Of a DNA stretch of 64,000 nucleotides, positions 26,019-36,716 are shown one piece after another (position 1 is the stretch's first letter; each line of letters starts with the position of its first letter). The notes beneath the pieces are model-generated. The model worked only from the letters and a program-made list of their open reading frames with translations, had not been told where the DNA came from and searched no databases. The position numbers and the translations under genes are program-made. Where the stretch lies: NCBI GenBank assembly GCA_029204225.1, contig CM055100.1, forward strand, positions 23,251,810 to 23,315,809, read 5' to 3'. The DNA comes from Diphasiastrum complanatum. Lineage: Eukaryota; Streptophyta; Lycopodiopsida; Lycopodiales; Lycopodiaceae.

Positions 26019-26511
26019 ATGGCCCGAACTAAGAAAACAGATCGGATTCATCTTGGTGGTGTCCCACTTCATGTAAGCCGTTAGAAAAATCCACCACCAC
26101 AACATCCACCTCCACCTCCCCCAAGGCCAAGGGGTAGACCACGTGACCCACCATGGCTGAAGGATATTGAAAGTTCTAGAAGACCAACAATCTTCTGATC
26201 CATAAGGCTCACATCCAGAGATCCATCAGACAAGTCACAGGGAGTCTCTCTAGAGATGTGAGATGGATAGTCACTGTAGTGGAAACCCTACACACAATGT
26301 AAGAGGATTTTCAAGTAAAATTCTTCTCATATTGTGTTGTTGCAGCTGTTCATGCCAAGCGGGTCATCATTATGCCCAAAGATTTTACAATTGCGTTCAC
26401 ACATATGACAAGTTTGCTAAGTGTTTCCGTCGAGCTCTCTCCTATCCTCCGAAAGAGGCTACTGAAAAGAAAAAGAGAAAGCAATCTCAACCGAGGCGAT
26501 TAATCTTGTAG
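26019..26511 (+). pseudogene. decayed histone H3/CENH3-like gene (second copy)
   Basis: ATG at 26019 opens MARTKKTDR, close to the ARTKQTAR tail of H3. A stop at 26082 is followed by a proline-rich tail ending PPWLKDIESSRR. After a frame change, NNLLIHKAHIQRSIRQVTG and VRW match the H3 alphaN/alpha1 region, nearer to CENH3 (LLI..., RW) than to canonical H3. A further frame change gives AVHAKRVIIMPKDF, nearly identical to the H3 C-terminus. A basic stretch (KKKRKQSQPRR) follows, as in the 55-kb copy. No Ulp1 domain remains before the copia sequence at 27.0 kb. It is a multiply frameshifted, dead copy. Confidence 0.75.
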
Positions 26512-27023
26512 GTGCAAGGTGGGAGAGTATCAAAGAGGAGGAGGTCACTTGGTACTCCTTAGAAAGCAAGGGATTTTTCACAAACCTCTCCCTATGAAAA
26601 TTTGGTAAAAGTTATCTATGTTGAGTTTAGGCGTGTTTAGAATTTTTTTAGCCTATTGACAAATGTTAGTAGATAATTAGGCCAAATTTGGTGAGTGATG
26701 TAGCTCTAGCTAGCTTAGGCTTTCTATACTTGGCATGTTGAGAGAGGGTAAGTGACACTTCCATATGTGTTGTCATGAAATCATGTCACCAATCAAAAGA
26801 GAAAGTTCCATGAAATTGGTCCAATCAAATTTGAGGGACCTTATGTCACTAAGCCAATCAAATTAGGAGGAGGAAAGAAAGGGGTCCAATCATATTTCAC
26901 TCATCCTAGCTCAGATTTCTACTTGTATGAGGGAGAGAGTCATTTGACACTTAGTTTTTTGGAGAATTCATTGAGAAAAAAGCAACACTTTGTGATCATT
27001 AAAAGACAATTTCTCAAGTTTTC
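26512..27023. other. no gene; possible LTR or leader of the following copia
   Basis: There is no reading frame of note. It precedes a copia gag start by the distance expected for LTR plus leader, but no TGGTATCAGAGC primer site or LTR partner was seen. Confidence 0.3.
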
Positions 27024-27905
27024 ATGGCTTCCTTGGGATCCTTTCTCTTGGATTCTAGTGAGAGATTAGCCACCTCCAATTACTCTATTTGGAAGGTGAC
27101 GATGGAGTCGATTTTGATCTTCCAAGATGTGATGGATATTGTCCTTGGACTTAAGGAGGAGCCTCAATTGCTTCAAGAAGTCCAAAGGTACAAGAAAAGA
27201 GCAAGAATGGCTCTTCACTACATAAAGGTGAATGTTTCAAATGAAGTGTTTTGAGAAATTGGTGCTTGCACCTCGGCCAAGGAGGCTTGGGACACCCTTA
27301 AAGCCAAATATGAGGCCAAGAATACCTCTAGACTACTCACACTAAGAAATCAAAGCTTACAAAGTTGTCAAAGAAGTGATGAGAGTACATCCAACTATGT
27401 TTTGAGAGTGAATGACATCCATAGAGAGATTGCATGCATTGGAGACCACATCAATCAAAGTGAACTAGTGCGAGTAATCCTCAATGGCTTGAAGGATGAT
27501 TTTGACAATCTTGTCCAATCATATGCAATCAAGGAGGAGCTACCAAGTTTGGAGGCCTTATAAGGAGTACTTATTGCTGAAGAGTGTAGACAAGAAAACA
27601 AGCTCATGAGGATGAACAAACTCTCAATCAACAATGGTGGAGAAGAAAAAGCTCTATTTGTCAAAGACAAGCACAAAGGGCAACATCAACAAAACTTCAA
27701 CAAAAACAAAGACAAAGACAAGGACAAAGATGAAGAGGAGGATAATACCTCTCAAGCTTCAACATCCAAGTGGAAGAAAAAGACGATCAAGTGTTTTTTT
27801 GGGGGGCAAGAAAGGCCATTTGCAAATGAGCATTCTAGTATGGAGATCCATTTCCATAGCAAGGAGGTGAAAAAGGACCATACGACTGTCTTAGTCGAGT
27901 GAGAG
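27024..27905 (+). pseudogene. copia gag (UBN2-type) remnant
   Basis: It reads MASLGSFLLDSSERLATSNY and continues SIWKVTMES, the copia gag opening. The UBN2 body follows (EAWDTLKAKYEAKN, LNGLKDDFDNLVQSYAI), then a Lys/Asp-rich linker and a degenerate zinc knuckle (CFFGGKKGH, with its second Cys and final Cys lost). There are in-frame stops at about 27252 and 27561 and a frameshift near the knuckle. The element breaks off near 27905; no pol follows. It resembles the gag start of the element at 44133. Confidence 0.8.
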
Positions 27906-29735
27906 ATGTCTGCCGATTACTGTTGGGCACCTTGCTCAAAATGCATCCGACCCTCTGGAAAGGATTGAAAACATACATAGATGGACCAAGCATCGATAGA
28001 ATAGAGACGAACCCTACCAATCTGGTGTCTAGACGCAGGACCTGAAGGATCACAACTTGTCCACCAAGTAGGAGTAGGATGGGAGAAAGATGCAAAACAT
28101 TTTATGATCCCAATCATGCATTGGGGGTTTCCACAAGAACTAGCCATAGTTGATGGAGGATCATGAGTGAATATCATCTCCTCCAAGCTATACCACGCAT
28201 GGGCACGTAGGGTAACCACCTCTGTGTCAAGTGTTTTGAGCATGGCCTCGTGAACTGCTTGTTGATATTTGTATAGCTGGATCGACCGTGCTGACGGTCT
28301 TTGTAATATTCGACCCTCTTTCTTTGGAGTTTTTGAGCGGCCGATGTTTCTTCTTCTGCAGCTGCAACTATTGATCAAGGGCAACTTGGAAGGCTACACC
28401 TGTTGCATGGCTTTGAGCTCCAGGGCAGCCTGTTGGGCAGAAAATTCTCCCTCGTGCTGTTGTGGTTTTCTCCCTGGAGACGTTGCGCTCCAAGGTGTAG
28501 ATCAGGTCCTTGAGAGACCTCTCATTGGCTTCAGGGCCTCTCGTTCCAGCTCCAGCTCCCTAGACTTCAGCACAAGGTGCTAATGATCTAATTATTAGGT
28601 CGGTCAGGGTGTCTTGTCTGCATCAAGCTCAGCCTTGAGGTTGAACACGAGCTGATCCTGATGCTGAGCAATATGAGCTTGGACCTTGGCCTGGCTCCTT
28701 TTATTTTATTTTATCTCTCTCTTTTTGCAACTGCGCGACTTGATCAATCAAGGCCTACAGTGTTTGCCCTGCCACCAATTGGACGCGGGATTGCTCAGTA
28801 GCTCATTCAGTGAGCAGTTGGTGAAGTTGTTGTTGGAGGCTCGTTAAGGCTGTCCAGCAGCCCAGCGCCTGAGTGTCCCAACAAGCCGAAGGTGGCATTG
28901 TTATGATGGGTGGAGGGGAGAGGTGCAGTCATGGAAATGGTGGTGATGGGGGGAATGGTGGTGGTAGTGATGGTCGTGATGAGGGGGGTGGTTATGGTGA
29001 TGAAGAGAGGGGTGGTGATGGCTGTTATGGTCGGAATGATGGTTGGTGGGCGAATAGGGGATGAGGTGAGTGGAAGGGTAACAGTGATGGAGGGTGACAT
29101 GGCAATCACTAGAGTTGTGATGGGGGAAGATGAGGCTGTTGCAACTATCAACAGAATTGACGAAGTGGCAGCTAGACAGATGGGATGTGATATTGAGGAA
29201 GGGGGAAGAGTGAGTAGGGTTGGTGCGTGCGAGGCTAGTATGAGCGTGAATGGGAGATGGTGTAGGGGTTGGGATAAAGATTGGTGACTTTTGGCTAGCC
29301 TCCAGTTGGTGTGATATTGAGGAAGGGGGAAGAATGAGTAGGGTTGGTGCGTGTGGGGCTAGTATGAGCGTGAATGAGGGATGGTGTAGGGGAGGCGATA
29401 AAGATTGGTGACTTTTGGCTAGCCTCCAGTTGCGCGATCCTGTCTTGGGGGGGGTTTGGGATGGACCAGTTGGTTGGACAGATTGGAGAGGTGATTGGAC
29501 TCCTAGATTCTCTAGGTGGGTTATGGCGAGAACTGTGAAGAACCCACCACAGGTGATCCTATTTGGGCATTTGAAAGCAGCTTGCAGCAACTTTGATCAG
29601 AACTGAAGCCCAATCATAGATGGTGTTGGGGTCGTCCATCACGTGCTGGGAAAATGGAGGCCCGTAGTGGATGGACAGGTCGAGTAATCAGATCGGAATG
29701 GTCCTACTATTGCACAAAGGCAGCGGTCGACTGAT
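27906..29735 (-). other. anonymous minus-strand retroelement-like debris
   Basis: A minus-strand frame of about 229 codons (29590-28901) is rich in His, Pro, Ser and Thr. Much of it comes from imperfect GGT/GAT repeats on the plus strand (28890-29110). Further upstream in the minus sense a frame reads DDPNTIYDWASVLIKVA. The neighbouring LTR-like sequence at 29.7-30.5 kb suggests a decayed gag leader region, but I recognise no domain. Confidence 0.35.
29186..29433. repeat. 124-bp tandem duplication
   Basis: Two copies start TGTGATATTGAGGAAGGGGG at 29186 and 29310, diverged at several bases. They give two repeats of the same Pro/Ser-rich segment on the minus strand. Confidence 0.85.
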
Positions 29736-30490
29736 TCTCTCGGTGCGTGCACCTACAACAATAGTAGGTGAACACAAAAGTAAAGTAGAGCTTAATTGCA
29801 CGGTTGTTTGCGGAAGTAGAAGAGCAGACAATTAGACAAAGCAATAAGAAAGTCAGACAAGAAGATGTAGTAGCAACGCACACAATTATGACAAGAACTC
29901 AAAACACAAATAAAAAAAAGTGATTGATTCAGATTAATGTATAGAAATTATAATTTGTAGAGACAAATTGCTCCCAAGTGATAAAGACTTTCCCGGCTTC
30001 AAAGCCCAAATAGACTTTGATGATATAGAATTATCATTGATCAATATTCTATTAGGATATTGTATGAATTTGAATACTTTAATGAATTGAGTAACAGACA
30101 TTGACACCTGTAGAACTAAGAATCTTCTATGAACCATGTTTGATGGTATTATGAACACTGACCTTTCTTTGAAGGGATGTGCAGGTACACATGAACATAC
30201 CTGATGAATCTGAACGAGAATAAGAAGCCCTCTGGGCTTAAGGACTGATCTCTCTTTGAGAGTATGTGCAGGTACTCGAGAAAGTGCCAGAAGAACAAGA
30301 ATCAAAACAAGAAGCTTTCTAAGCTTAAAGACAGTAAACAAGAAGGCTTTTGACAAAGTCTATAATGAAGGATCAGTAGAGTCTATAAAGAAGGCCTATT
30401 TATAAGTCTATAATGAAGGCTCAGAGGAGTCTATAAAGAGTAGGACAAGGCTTAGGGTCTGATCAGCCTAGTGACTTGTTCCACCATGAT
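29736..30490 (-). repeat. LTR-like segment related to 47.8-47.93 kb
   Basis: The minus strand carries a TTGTCTGCTC..TACTTCCGCAAA block and then CACGCACCGAGAGAAT. The same blocks in the same order occur on the plus strand at about 47828-47920 (TTGTCTGCTCATCACTTCCG and CACGCACCGAGAGAAT). This marks two members of one LTR family in opposite orientation. Boundaries were not resolved. Confidence 0.5.
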
Positions 30491-30530
30491 TGAGGATGGA
30501 CAACCTCTAGAAAATAAGTGCCAATGAACA

Positions 30531-31160
30531 TGATTGAGGATGGGCAACCTCTAGAAAAAAGGGCCTAGGAATTGATGGACATTATGCAAATACAAGATGG
30601 ACATATACCTTGGCTCTTCCTTAGGAAGATTGCACTTGGGTGAATTCCCAAGTTGTAACCATGTAATATTATATGTAATTAAAAGTCAAGTTGGAAACTT
30701 GTACCACCTACCTCCCACCTACTTTTTCTCATGCATTCTAGGCTATTTGACAACTAGAATGAGGCACCCTCCTACACTCTCTCTTCTTAAGCCAAATCAC
30801 CAAAATAACTCTCCCAAGCTAGTACACATCACCCATTTACCCTCTCTAACTAATGCATCTCATCCATGCACTCCACTTCACCCTAAGTCCTATTGGAGTC
30901 TTCCTCACACCTCATGCACTCGAACTTGACACCTCACTCACTTTGGAAGGACTCTCCACTCTCTATATAAGTGGAAATGTGCCCCTCTACCAGGAGGATG
31001 GAAGAATGATGCATCCAAACTCTGTCATTTTATTGTTTGTTGTGTGCAGGTGCTTTGGAGAAGAGGATTGAGGCATTACCTCAAGGAAGCTATGCTATTT
31101 TGTGATTGTAGGATTATTTGGAGCTCAAACCCTCAGATTTCTATCTCTCTCTAACATCAC

Positions 31161-31211
<51 letters not shown>

Positions 31212-32136
31212 TTTCACCTTCTCTCGAAACTATGGTATGCTCTTGAAACAGTTATTCATATGTCAGAATGGCTGATCAGTACTTTTGCATGTCAGGCTAT
31301 CTGTGGCCAATTGTCTATGCATGTCAGATCTAGAACTTGCATGTCATGCCATCAGTGGCCTATTGTCCATGCATGTCAGATCTAAGCTTGCATGTCAGAT
31401 CTAAAGCTTGCATGTCAGTTTGAAAGCTTGCATGTCGTAGCATCTGTGGCCTATTGTCCATGCATGTCAGATCTAGAGCTTGCGTGTCAGATCTAAAGCT
31501 TGCATGATTGAGGATGGGCAACCTCTAGAAAAAGGGCCTAGGAATTGATGGACATTATGCAAATATAAGATGGACATATACCTTGGCTCTTCCTTAGGAA
31601 GATTGCACTTGGGTGAATCCCAAGTTGTAACCATGTAATATTATATGTAATTAAAAGTCAAGTTGGAAACTTGTACCACCTACCTCCCACCTACTTTTCC
31701 TCACGCATTCTAGGCTATTTGACACCTAGAATAGGGCACCCTCCTACACTCTCTCTTCTTAAGCCAAATCACCAAAATAACTCTCCCAAGCTAGTACACA
31801 TCACCCATTCACCCTCTCTAACTAATGCACCTCATCCATGCACCCCACTTCACCCTAAGTCCTATTGAAGTCTTCCTCACACCTCATGCACTTGAACTTT
31901 ACACCTCACTCACTTTGGAAGGACTCTCCACTCTCTATATAAGTGGAAATGCGCCCCTCTACCAGGAGGATAGAAGGATGATGCATCCAAACTCTGCCAT
32001 TTTATTGTTTGTTGTGTGCAGGTGCTTTGGAGAAGAGGATTGAGGCATTACCTCAAGGAAGCTATGCTATTTTGTGATTGCAGGATTATTTGGAACTCAA
32101 ACCCTCAGATTTCTATCTCTCTCTAACATCACAACA

Positions 32137-32219
<83 letters not shown>

Positions 32220-33488
32220 TCTCACTTTCACCTTTTCTCGAAACTATGGTATGCTCTTGAAACAGTTATTCATATGTCAGAATGGCTGATCAGTACTTTT
32301 GCATGTCAGACTATCTGTGGCCAATTGTCTATGCATGTCAGATCTAGAACTTGCATGTCATGCCATCAGTGGCCTATTGTCCATGCATGTCAGATCTAGA
32401 GCTTGCATGTCAGATCTAAAGCTTGCATGTCAGTTTGGAAGCTTGCATGTCGTAGCATATGTGGCCTATTGTCCATGCATGTCAGATCTAGAGCTTGCGT
32501 GTCAGATCTAAAGCTTGCATGATTGAGGATGGACAACCTCTAGAAAAAGGGCCTAGGAATTGATGGACATTATGCAAATACAAGATGGACATATACCTTG
32601 GCTCTTCCTTAGGAAGATTGCACTTGGGTGAATTCCCAAGTTGTAACCATGTAATATTATATGTAATTAAAAGTCAAGTTGGAAACTTGTACCACCTACC
32701 TCCCACCTACTTTTCCTCATGCATTCTAGGCTATTTGACACCTAGAATGGGGCACCCTCCTACACTCTCTCTTCTTAAGCCAAATCAGCAAAATAACTCT
32801 CCCAAGCTAGTACACATCACCCATTCACCCTCTCTAACTAATGCACCTCATCCATGCACCCCACTTCACCCTAAGTCCTATTGGAGTCTTCCTCACACCT
32901 CATGCACTTGAACTTGACACCTCACTCACTTTGGAAGGACTCTCCACTCTCTATATAAGTGGAAATGCGCCCCTCTATTAGGAGGATAGAAGGATGATGC
33001 ATCCAAACTCTGCCATTTTATTGTTTGTTGTGTGCAGGTGCTTTGGAGAAGAGGATTGAGGCATTACCTCAAGGAAGCTATGCTATTTTATGATTGCAGG
33101 ATTATTTGGAGCTCAAACCCTCAAATTTCTATCTCTCTCTAACATCACAACACAAACACACACACACACGCACACTCTCTCTCACTCTCTCACTTTCACC
33201 TTCTCTTGAAACTATGGTATGCTCTTGAAACTGTTATTCATATGTCAGAATGGCTAATCAGTACTTTTGCATGTCAGGCTATCTGTGGCCAATTGTCTAT
33301 GCATGTCAGATCTAGAACTTGCATGTCATGCCATCAATGGCCTATTGTCCATGCATGTCAGATCTAGAGCTTGCATGTCAGATCTAAAGCTTGCATGTCA
33401 GTTTGGAAGCTTGCATGTTGTAGCATCTGTGGTCTATTGTCCATGCATGTCAGATCTAGAGTTTGCATGTCAGATCTAAAGCTTGCAT
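30531..33488 (+). repeat. three tandem ~1-kb units with internal CA microsatellite
   Basis: Units begin TGATTGAGGATGG at 30531, 31505 and 32520 (lengths 974, 1015 and about 969), and a partial fourth start lies at 30488. Each unit has the same order: an AT-rich 5' part, a TATA-like CTCTATATAAGTGG, a (CA)n tract (about 31159-31207, 32139-32216, 33151-33174) and a cluster of GCATGTCAGATCT repeats. Units end AAGCTTGCA, so each has TG...CA ends like an LTR. A frame of about 108 codons is shared between copies but shows no known domain. This is either an LTR tandem or a young satellite. Confidence 0.85.
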
Positions 33489-33536
33489 GTCAGATTTGAA
33501 GCTTGCATGTCACACCATGCATTGTCAAATGACCAT

Positions 33537-33691
33537 GCATGTCAAGAATCTATGAACCCTTATGATTGCATGTCAAGAATCTATGAACCCTTATGATTGC
33601 ATGTCAAGAATCTATGAACCCCTATGATTGCATGTCAAGAATCTAAGATCCATTTGTATTGCATGATAAGAATCTAAGATCCAACATGATT
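33537..33691 (+). repeat. 31-bp minisatellite, five units
   Basis: GCATGTCAAGAATC... starts at 33537, 33568, 33599, 33630 and 33661, with a partial sixth at 33692, exactly 31 bp apart. The first three are nearly identical; the last two are diverged. The unit core GCATGTC is also the sub-repeat of the adjacent 1-kb units, so the array probably grew from their edge. Confidence 0.95.
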
Positions 33692-33879
33692 GCATGTCGG
33701 AAAGATTAAGACTTATGAAGAAATTTCTACGCTTTTGTTAAGCTAGAAATGGAGTTAAGATCATTGAATATGAACTAAGATAGTTAATGTTCCTACATCT
33801 GAGACTCTATTGGAATCCATTGTATATGTAATTGGCATTGGCCAATTGGATTTGCATAATGATAAGAAAAGAATCCTTC

Positions 33880-33908
<29 letters not shown>
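33880..33908. repeat. poly(G) run, 29 bases
   Basis: Twenty-nine consecutive G, followed by TTTCCCC and a short direct repeat of CCCATCTTGACCCC. There is no gene context. Its length may reflect sequencing or assembly uncertainty. Confidence 0.9.
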
Positions 33909-33910
<2 letters not shown>

Positions 33911-34619
33911 TCCCCATCTTGACCCCCATCTTGACCCCTCAGTGCTTCCGATATTGTGTGAATAAATCAATGAGATGTAATGTTTTTTCGAGTTTTGATT
34001 CAAAATCTTAGTTGATTTTCATTAAGATAATTTGAGACTAGCTTATGTGAATGATTAGCCAATTAGTTTGTTTGGCCTTTAAGAACTTAGGACAGACCTT
34101 CACCCTCGAGTTCACAGTATACAAGTTAGATTGATGCTATGAGCACAAGACAATAGAGGACAAAATCACATGCTCTGGAAGCTAGCTTTGCTCTATAAAA
34201 GCTATGAGCTTATTATTGACAATCAGTTTGAAAGAAAGAATCGATGCATGTAAGCATCTACAATGTCTATCTCGTCATGATCTTGATTAGATTACAATAG
34301 TCATCTATATACAATTTAGATTTGTGCAGATGAGTGTACAAGGAGATGGCGTGGAGCCGTTGTGCCGTCTGGAATAGATCATGACAGATGCTGTCATTGT
34401 CAAGTAGTTGCATAGTACAAGAAGTGAAAGTGAGAAGGCTTTGACTATTCGAAATTTGAGCATGTCACTACTGATAGTCAATAAAGTCGGGACAATATGG
34501 TCTTCGACGATAGTCGGCGAGTCGACAAGTCGGACCTCCCGATAAGTCAGACAAGTCGACAAGTCGGATGAGCTTCTCAAGCCTGTCTGCGATAATAAGG
34601 TATTCTTGCAGTTTTACAA

Positions 34620-35807
34620 ATGAAGTCAGGAAGTCCTCCTAATGCAAAGGTAGTGCCTCCAAAGGTACTCCAAGTAACCTGCAAGCTCCAAGATGCTCCC
34701 CAACTCCAAGGTAGGATGTCTCCACCTGCAAGTAAGGATCTTCAAGCCTCCATGGATCTCTCCTCCACCTGTTTCCCTAATCTAAATCACAAAGGTAGAT
34801 AACAAGTGGCCTCAAGTATTCACCACCCAACCATAGCTAGCTAGCACATGCAATTTTACAACTTGGCTAATCTAGCACCCCCTTGCTAATTAATAACTAA
34901 TCACAAGCATACCACCACAAACCACAACATAATCAAGATCCAAACCCTACTTATGTCCCATACCATAAGCAAGATCCAAACCCTAAGCATACTACACACA
35001 AGAAAACACTCTATACACTAGTAGCCACACTAGAGCATAAGCATAACAAACAAAAGAGATCTCTCCTCCTCCCTATGGGCACCCTCCTCCCCTCATATAG
35101 ATGGCAATTGACACCCTCCGATACACTATGGAGTTCCATGCACAACCTCCAATTGGCGCCCTCCAATACCCTATGGAGTTCCATAAACAACCTCCAATTG
35201 GCACCCTCCAATCCACTATGGAGTTCCATGCACAACCAATGAGAAAGAGAGAGGCCTAGGGGAGTTAAAGAACCTTCATAGGCTTATGGAAGTTCAAGTG
35301 ACTTCTTCCATAACCTATGATTCTTTGAATGCCTTTCTTGTGGGAGTTGGGAACTCAATGGACACCTTGGAAATGCACCCTCCTACTAGGTCCCATTTCC
35401 CAAGTTGTGCTTGTATACTTTGGTCCAAGACCAATAAAGTGATATGGTTCAAGGTTGAGACCCAAGGTTTAGAAAAATAGCCAAGACACCCATGGTAATG
35501 ACTTTCTAACACCTCACTAGGTTCCATACCTTTAACCAAGGCATAGACACCTATCTGCCCTAATCCAAGGACACCAGTACCTTAATCTAAAATATATACC
35601 CTTAATCCTAAGGGTACCCCTTATCCAAGGGTAACTTGATTCTATACCTCCGACCAAGGTATAGTTACTTGCCTGTCCTTATCCAAAGGCACATATCCTT
35701 AATCCTAAGAGTACCCCTTATCCAAGGGTAACTTGCCATTTAGCCCTCAACACTAAATGGACATATAGGAGTCACTGAAGTACTGCTAGTTGCATAGGTA
35801 TGTAACA
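34620..35807 (-). repeat. gypsy 3' LTR (minus orientation)
   Basis: On the minus strand it starts TGTTACATACC (at 35807) and ends ...ACTTCA (34620), 1188 bp. The purine-rich tract TTTAGGGGAAAGAAA (35808-35822) lies directly before it in the minus sense, as a polypurine tract precedes a 3' LTR. It is homologous to the plus-strand LTR at 38365-39450. Internal TACCCTTA/ATCCAAGG repeats are shared. Confidence 0.75.
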
Positions 35808-35822
35808 TTTCTTTCCCCTAAA

Positions 35823-36716
35823 CTTAAATTTTTCCTTGTAGGAAAAAATTTGGAAAATTCTTCTAGAGATCAGCCTCATTTTCCTAGGTATTCTCTTCTT
35901 CTAATTTGCCCCTCCACCTGACTAAAAATTCCCGAAGCACTCTATTCCTTAGAGTTTTCTGTCGGCTATATACAATCTGTGAAGAATTGAAAAAGATTAT
36001 CTATGTTAGATATAGGGGTCTTATGTTTTTTACATCAAGCATCTAGGTGTAGGATGTTGATAGGAATAAATTTGGCATAGATGACAAATTATGCATCTCC
36101 ACTTGTAATGCCACTATTGAGCCAAAGAGGCTAAATAGAGTAAGAGGCTAAACACTTGCTAATTAGAGTGTAGACAAGTGTAAAGTTTTTGTTTGATGAA
36201 TTCCAAGAGGTCCAATAGGATTTAGAGGTGGAACCTTGTGAGGTCCAATAGGAAATTGAGGTGTGCTTGAATATAGTCCAATAGAATTAAGAGGTGCATA
36301 GATCAATGATCCAATAGGATCAAGAGGTGACAAAATATGGTCCAATCATAGCTAAGCATAGTGGTAGCTCGTGGACCTACTAGTATCCTTGTACTCCTCA
36401 TTTTGAAATTAATTGATTTGGTGATTTCATGGATTTTGTGAGTTATTGGATTTCTAGCTTTCTCTCTCTACCCGAGAGCTCATGATGCATTTTCTCTCTC
36501 TACCCGAGGAGAGCAGCTTGTTTTTACTTAGATTATTTTTTGAATACTTCCCACACGTGTGAGTGAGAGTTGGAAGTGATTGAATGCATGTAGTAGTGTG
36601 TTTTTGCCATAGGATTCAAGATTGATCTTGAATCTCAATCTAGTCTTGATCTTGGTGCATCTACACACCTTAGGAGATCACAAGTACATGTAGTCGACAG
36701 TCCACACGTGTGAAAT
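35823..36716. other. gypsy 3' internal region with minisatellite
   Basis: No reading frame is supported. At 36205-36350 a diverged minisatellite repeats GGTCCAATAGGA-like blocks about every 33-45 bp, and two copies of TTTCTCTCTCTACCCGAG lie at about 36460-36510. It sits between the pol relic and the 3' LTR of the minus-strand gypsy element, so it is probably its untranslated 3' part. Confidence 0.55.

Noticed and set aside
26019-26511. Functional canonical histone H3 gene
   Set aside because: Frameshifts, stops and lost alpha2 sequence; remaining residues fit CENH3-like choices and the layout matches the element at 55 kb.
32074-32289. Frame with a long Thr-His repeat
   Set aside because: It is the translation of the (CA)n microsatellite, not a gene.
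33537-33691. Regular 31-bp repeats that resemble a CRISPR array
   Set aside because: Units abut with no spacers, the setting is a eukaryotic genome, and no cas-like gene is present; it is a minisatellite.
33880-33908. Telomere-related G tract
   Set aside because: Pure G without TTTAGGG-type units.
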